DNA of 64,000 nt, from NCBI RefSeq assembly GCF_003050905.1, contig NZ_QAOT01000009.1; one strand, given 5' to 3'. Below the pieces are notes generated by a model that saw only the letters and a list, made by a program, of their open reading frames with translations, was not told where the DNA came from and searched no databases. This stretch comes from Cereibacter_A azotoformans. Lineage in GTDB: Bacteria; Pseudomonadota; Alphaproteobacteria; Rhodobacterales; Rhodobacteraceae. The translations under genes and the position numbers were made by a program. Below, piece by piece: positions 61,169 to 64,000 of this stretch (positions are counted from its first letter, which is position 1; every line of letters starts with the position of its first letter).

Positions 61169-62236
61169 TCAGGCCATTCCGCCTTCGACAAGGCGCCGGG
61201 CGAGCGCCGCATAAGCCTCGGCGATGGGCCCGTCTCCGGCCGCGACGGGGCGACCCTCGTCCCCGGCCAGCCGGACCGAGAGATCGAGGGGCAACTCGCC
61301 CAGGAACGGCACCTCAAGTCGCCGCGCCTCGTCGGCCACGCCGCCATGGCCGAAGATATGCGCCTCGTGACCGCAGTTCGGGCAGACATAGGTGGACATG
61401 TTCTCGATCAGCCCGAGGACCGGCGTCTTCAGCTTGCGGAACATGTCGAGGGCCTTGCGCGCATCAAGCAGCGCCACATCCTGCGGGGTCGAGACGACGA
61501 TCGCACCCGTGAGCTGCGTGCGCTGGCAGAGCGTGAGCTGCACGTCGCCGGTGCCGGGCGGCAGGTCCACGATCAGCACGTCCAGCTCGCCCCAGGCCAC
61601 CTGCCCCAGAAGCTGCTGGAGCGCGCCCATCAGCATGGGGCCCCGCCAGATCACCGCCTCATCCTCCTTCAGCATGAGGCCGAGCGACATCATCGTGACG
61701 CCATGCGCCTGGGGCGGCAGGATCGTCTTGCCGTCGGGCGAGGCCGGGCGGCGATTCACCCCCATCATGCGCGCCTGCGAGGGCCCGTAGATGTCGGCGT
61801 CAAGCAGCCCCACCCGGCGCCCCTGCCGCGCAAGCGCCACCGCAAGGTTCGACGAGACGGTGGACTTGCCCACGCCGCCCTTGCCGGAACCTATCGCGAT
61901 GATCCGGTCGATGCCCGCGATCCGCTGCGGCCCCGCCGCCTGCGGCGAAGGATGCTGGCCGATCTTGAGCGAGGGCGCGGGCGCCGCCGGACCGTGCGCC
62001 GTCATCACCGCCTGCACGTCCGACACGCCCGGCAAGGCGCGCAGCGCCCGTTCGGCCTCGAGTCGCGCGGGTTCGAGCGCGCGGGCGGCCTCGGCGCTGG
62101 GCGCCTCGATCACGAAGCGCACCCGCCCCGCCTCGACCGAGAGCGCGCGAATCAAATCTCTCGAAACGAGCGTGCCCCCGTCCGGCAGCGGGATGCGGTC
62201 GAGGACCGCGAGAATGGAGTCGCGAGCAACCGGCAT
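61169..62236 (-). CDS. apbC: Mrp/ApbC-type iron-sulfur carrier ATPase
   Basis: A 355-residue P-loop protein. An N-terminal MIP18-like domain (1-85: ILAVLDRIPLPDGGTLVS; ALPGVSDVQAVM) is followed by the NBP35/Mrp ATPase with the deviant Walker A GSGKGGVGKSTVSSNLA near residue 118 and the cluster-binding CPNCG near 282. It carries 4Fe-4S clusters to target enzymes. ATG at 62236 starts MPVARDSILA. It diverges from the DUF1127 gene over 270 bases. Confidence 0.93.
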   Translation of the reverse strand: MPVARDSILAVLDRIPLPDGGTLVSRDLIRALSVEAGRVRFVIEAPSAEAARALEPARLEAERALRALPGVSDVQAVMTAHGPAAPAPSLKIGQHPSPQAAGPQRIAGIDRIIAIGSGKGGVGKSTVSSNLAVALARQGRRVGLLDADIYGPSQARMMGVNRRPASPDGKTILPPQAHGVTMMSLGLMLKEDEAVIWRGPMLMGALQQLLGQVAWGELDVLIVDLPPGTGDVQLTLCQRTQLTGAIVVSTPQDVALLDARKALDMFRKLKTPVLGLIENMSTYVCPNCGHEAHIFGHGGVADEARRLEVPFLGELPLDLSVRLAGDEGRPVAAGDGPIAEAYAALARRLVEGGMA

Positions 62237-62403
62237 GGCCTTCTCCTTCAGATGCAGGCGGACCTACCTTGCAGGACCTGCCGCAAAGGACAAGCCCGGC
62301 TCCCGATTTCGCTTGCAAAACAGGCGAACCGCCTGCAGGGGCGCCGGAAACACGCTCGTGAAGCCATGCAGACGCCGCATGGCAGCATTGCCGACGCGAT
62401 GCA

Positions 62404-62432
62404 TTGTGCAGATGCAGCAAATGCCTCATGTT
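62404..62432 (+). promoter_or_regulatory. Possible promoter of the ccaF1-ccsR operon
   Basis: TTGTGC (62404-62409), a 17-base spacer and CATGTT (62427-62432). In R. sphaeroides this operon is driven by the heat-shock sigma factors RpoHI/RpoHII; the -10 is unlike the sigma-70 box, which fits, but the assignment is uncertain. Confidence 0.35.
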
Positions 62433-62506
62433 TGCCCTAACAGCGCGACGGCATCGTCACGATCGGAACCGGTCCGCGCACTATCGACGAACCTGAGGCA
62501 CATGAA

Positions 62507-62722
62507 ATGGCTTACGCTAACACCACCCGTATCGGGCACCACGGTCTGGGCGACCGTGTCTCGGCCCTGGTGGCTTCGGTGAAACTTGCCCTCGCGCGGC
62601 GCCGGATCTACCGGCAGACGGTGCGCGAGCTGAACGGTTTGACGACCCGTGAACTGGCCGACCTCGGCATCCATCGCTCGATGATCACCCGCGTCGCGAT
62701 GGAAGCCGCCTACGGCAACTGA
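62507..62722 (+). CDS. ccaF1: DUF1127 small RNA-binding protein (CcaF1-like)
   Basis: A 71-residue basic protein. The DUF1127 part is at 30-65: RRIYRQTVRELNGLTTRELADLGIHRSMI, with the usual L-x-D-L-G-I-x-R core (quoted in part: LADLGIHRSMI). In R. sphaeroides the DUF1127 protein CcaF1, coded just before the CcsR1-4 RNAs, binds RNA and helps mature them. The position here is the same: the first CcsR hairpin starts 10 bases after the stop. The ATG at 62507 follows GAGG. Confidence 0.88.
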   Translation: MAYANTTRIGHHGLGDRVSALVASVKLALARRRIYRQTVRELNGLTTRELADLGIHRSMITRVAMEAAYGN

Positions 62723-62730
62723 GTTTCCTG

Positions 62731-62808
62731 CGAGGTCCCACCTCCTCCCGGGACCTGTAGCAGCAGCGGCGACGCCTCTCCTCCTCCCTGGTGTCGCCGT
62801 CCTTTATT
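62731..62808 (+). ncRNA. ccsR1: CcsR1-like small RNA
   Basis: Two hairpins. The first has stem AGGTCCC/GGGACCT (62733-62739, 62750-62756) with the loop ACCTCCTCCC; the second has a 9-bp stem GGCGACGCC/GGTGTCGCC (62768-62776, 62790-62798) with CCTCCTCCC in the loop (62780-62788), followed by CCTTTATT. Ends are set by the hairpins. Confidence 0.85.
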
Positions 62809-62834
62809 CCGAAGCGCAAGCTTCACCGACGTTC

Positions 62835-62912
62835 GAAAGGCCCCTCCTCCTCCCTGGGCCGATCGCAACCGCAGCGACCCCCTCCTCCTCCCTGGGGTCG
62901 CTGCACCAGATA
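62835..62912 (+). ncRNA. ccsR2: CcsR2-like small RNA
   Basis: First hairpin GGCCC/GGGCC with loop motif CCTCCTCCC at 62846-62854; second hairpin CAGCGACCCC/GGGGTCGCTG (62872-62881, 62894-62903) with the motif at 62884-62892. No U run follows, so its 3' end should come from processing. Confidence 0.82.
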
Positions 62913-62944
62913 CGGGCATCGGGCCTTGCGCCCCCTGCCCACCG

Positions 62945-63028
62945 GGCTTCGGCACTGCACCTCCTCCCGCGGTGCCGATGACCAGGCGGCGGCTCCCCTC
63001 CTCCTCCCTGGAGCCGCCGCACCCTTTT
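62945..63028 (+). ncRNA. ccsR3: CcsR3-like small RNA
   Basis: First hairpin GGCACTGC/GCGGTGCC (62951-62958, 62969-62976) with loop ACCTCCTCCC; second an 11-bp stem GCGGCGGCTCC/GGAGCCGCCGC (62986-62996, 63010-63020) with the motif at 63000-63008, followed by CCCTTTTCG. Nearly identical to CcsR4. Confidence 0.85.
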
Positions 63029-63057
63029 CGGGATCGGGCCCTGGCCCCGTCCCACCG

Positions 63058-63141
63058 GGCTTCGGCGCTGCACCTCCTCCCGCGGCGCCGATGACCAGGC
63101 GGCGGCTCCCCTCCTCCTCCCTGGAGCCGCCGCACCCTTTT
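63058..63141 (+). ncRNA. ccsR4: CcsR4-like small RNA
   Basis: First hairpin GGCGCTGC/GCGGCGCC (63064-63071, 63082-63089) with loop ACCTCCTCCC; second the same 11-bp stem as CcsR3 (63099-63109, 63123-63133) with the motif at 63113-63121, followed by CCCTTTTCG. Confidence 0.85.
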
Positions 63142-63176
63142 CGGGCCGGACGTTCCCTCGCCGGCCCTGTTCGAGC

Positions 63177-63215
63177 GGCGGTGCCTTTCCCCAAAGGCGC
63201 CGCCGTTTGTCTTTG
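63177..63215 (+). terminator. Rho-independent terminator of the ccsR operon
   Basis: 12-bp stem GGCGGTGCCTTT/AAAGGCGCCGCC (63177-63188, 63193-63204; one G-U), loop CCCC, then GTTTGTCTTTG. It stands between the sRNA array and the benE-like gene. Confidence 0.82.
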
Positions 63216-63286
63216 CCCCCATGCAGCTTCCGGCTTGCAGCCGGCGACACACTCGGCATAGTCGCGGCCGTTCGCGGGGGCTCAGC

Positions 63287-64000
63287 ATGCGGCTTTCACT
63301 TCTTTCGGCGGCCGTGGTGGCCGCGCTGGTCGGCTATGGCTCGACCATCGCGCTGGTGCTGGCCGCCGCCGCGGCGGTCGGCGCAAGCGAGGCGCAGACG
63401 GCAAGCTGGGTGCTGGCCCTCTGCCTTGGCAAGGCCATGGGCAGCGCGTTCCTGAGCTGGCAGAGCCGGGTTCCGGTGGTGCTGGCCTGGTCCACGCCCG
63501 GAGCGGCGCTGGTCGCCGCGAGCGAAGGGGTCACGATGGCCGAGGCCGTGGGCGCCTTCGTTCTGGCCGGCGGGCTGATCGCGCTGACCGGGGCGCTCCG
63601 CCCGCTCGGCCGGGCGGTGGCGCTGATCCCCGACGGGATCGCGGCCGGAATGCTGGCGGGCGTGCTGCTGCCCTTCTGCCTCAAGCTGGCTGGCGCGGCC
63701 GAGGCGCTTCCGCTGCTGGTGCTGCCGGCGGTCGCGGTCTTCGCGCTCGTGCGGCTCTGGAACCCGGCCTTTGCGGTGCTGGCCGCGCTTGCGGGCGGCA
63801 GCGCGCTGGCCTTTGCCGGAGAGGCCGCGCTGCCCGCGATCCCCCTCGCCTTGCCCACGCTGGCCCTCATCGCGCCCGAGTTCGATGCGGCGGCCCTGAT
63901 CGGGCTTGGCCTGCCGCTCTATTTCGTGACGATGGCCTCGCAGAACCTGCCGGGCTTTGCGGTGCTGCGCGCCGCGGGCTACGAGCCGCCGGTGCGCAGC
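63287..64000 (+). CDS. benE: BenE-family benzoate/proton symporter, cut by right edge
   Basis: The frame is open from ATG 63287 to the window end (238 residues visible). It is very hydrophobic with at least seven helices. Family segments are VGYGSTIALVLAAAAAVG near the start, SRVPVVLAWSTPGAALVA around 60-77 and LIPDGIAAGMLAGVLLPFC around 110-130. BenE carriers take up benzoate-type acids with protons in the known case; the substrate here is not certain. No aromatic catabolism genes are visible. The upstream terminator separates it from the sRNA operon. Confidence 0.83.
   Translation, partial: MRLSLLSAAVVAALVGYGSTIALVLAAAAAVGASEAQTASWVLALCLGKAMGSAFLSWQSRVPVVLAWSTPGAALVAASEGVTMAEAVGAFVLAGGLIALTGALRPLGRAVALIPDGIAAGMLAGVLLPFCLKLAGAAEALPLLVLPAVAVFALVRLWNPAFAVLAALAGGSALAFAGEAALPAIPLALPTLALIAPEFDAAALIGLGLPLYFVTMASQNLPGFAVLRAAGYEPPVRS

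Larger units (their letters stand above)
62941..63145 (+). repeat. 92-base tandem direct repeat coding CcsR3 and CcsR4
   Basis: 62941-63032 and 63054-63145 are aligned at an offset of 113 bases with only two differences (62954/63067 and 62973/63086). These two bases pair with each other in the first hairpin: A-T in one copy, G-C in the other. Confidence 0.92.

Noticed and set aside
62731..63145. CRISPR array
   Set aside because: The repeated units are paired hairpins of unequal length with no constant-length spacers and no cas genes nearby.
62710..63288. Minus-strand open frames across the sRNA array
   Set aside because: They are the antisense of the CCTCCTCCC hairpins, so they give repeated Gly/Glu/Arg peptides. 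No ribosome site and no family match.

Overview
The window looks like a stretch of the main chromosome of Rhodobacter (Cereibacter) sphaeroides or a very close Rhodobacterales relative. The DNA is GC-rich, and several local gene sets are ones described from that species: the trgA-trgB-cysK tellurite locus, phrA with cfa behind a sigma-E type promoter, the mraZ-led division and cell-wall cluster with a long leader (UpsM), and a DUF1127 gene followed by four CCUCCUCCC small RNAs (CcsR1-4). Assignment to the species is from recognition of these sets, not from a database search.

Layout, left to right. 1-753: the end of an IS3-type insertion sequence and a tRNA-Glu(UUC) on the minus strand. 0.8-4.8 kb: a periplasmic lytic transglycosylase, a PAP2 membrane phosphatase, an LpxH-like phosphoesterase overlapping a GT21 glycosyltransferase. 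4.8-13.5 kb, all minus: alaX, an MscS-family channel, cysK, trgB, trgA, cfa and phrA, with a promoter of sigma-E type in front of phrA. 13.6-16.3 kb: a class V aminotransferase and a lone periplasmic binding protein. 16.4-18.1 kb: ssrA, a circularly permuted two-piece tmRNA, with the ClpXP adaptor sspB just downstream. 18.2-21.4 kb: fumC, three very small genes, ccdA and a TusA-like gene. 21.4-29.5 kb, minus: rne with a long leader, dctBD and purCSQ. 29.7-36.1 kb, mostly plus: the ATP synthase zeta inhibitor, a homocysteine methyltransferase and a separate corrinoid protein (probably pieces of a split methionine synthase), a radical SAM gene, a DUF1638 gene and an FAD-linked D-lactate dehydrogenase.

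36.1-60.7 kb, all minus, is the dcw cluster. In transcription order it is mraZ, rsmH, ftsL, ftsI, murE, murF, mraY, a BON-domain gene, murD, a GFA-family gene, ftsW, murG, murC, a DUF2484 gene, murB, ddl, ftsQ, ftsA, ftsZ, lpxC, bamD, recN. Genes are mostly overlapping or a few bases apart. The cluster makes lipid II and the divisome; lpxC and bamD add outer-membrane biogenesis and recN DNA repair. Its leader carries four phased TGGG-type MraZ repeats and a hairpin plus U-rich stretch that would end a small RNA of about 0.2 kb.

61.2-64 kb: an Mrp/ApbC Fe-S carrier (minus), then on the plus strand a DUF1127 gene and an array of eight hairpins each with CCTCCTCCC in the loop, ended by a strong terminator, and finally a BenE-like transporter cut by the right edge. 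A dispersed intergenic repeat (conserved ends ATTCTGGC..AAATATCC and GGGGGCAG.CAGCCCCC) occurs four times in the window.
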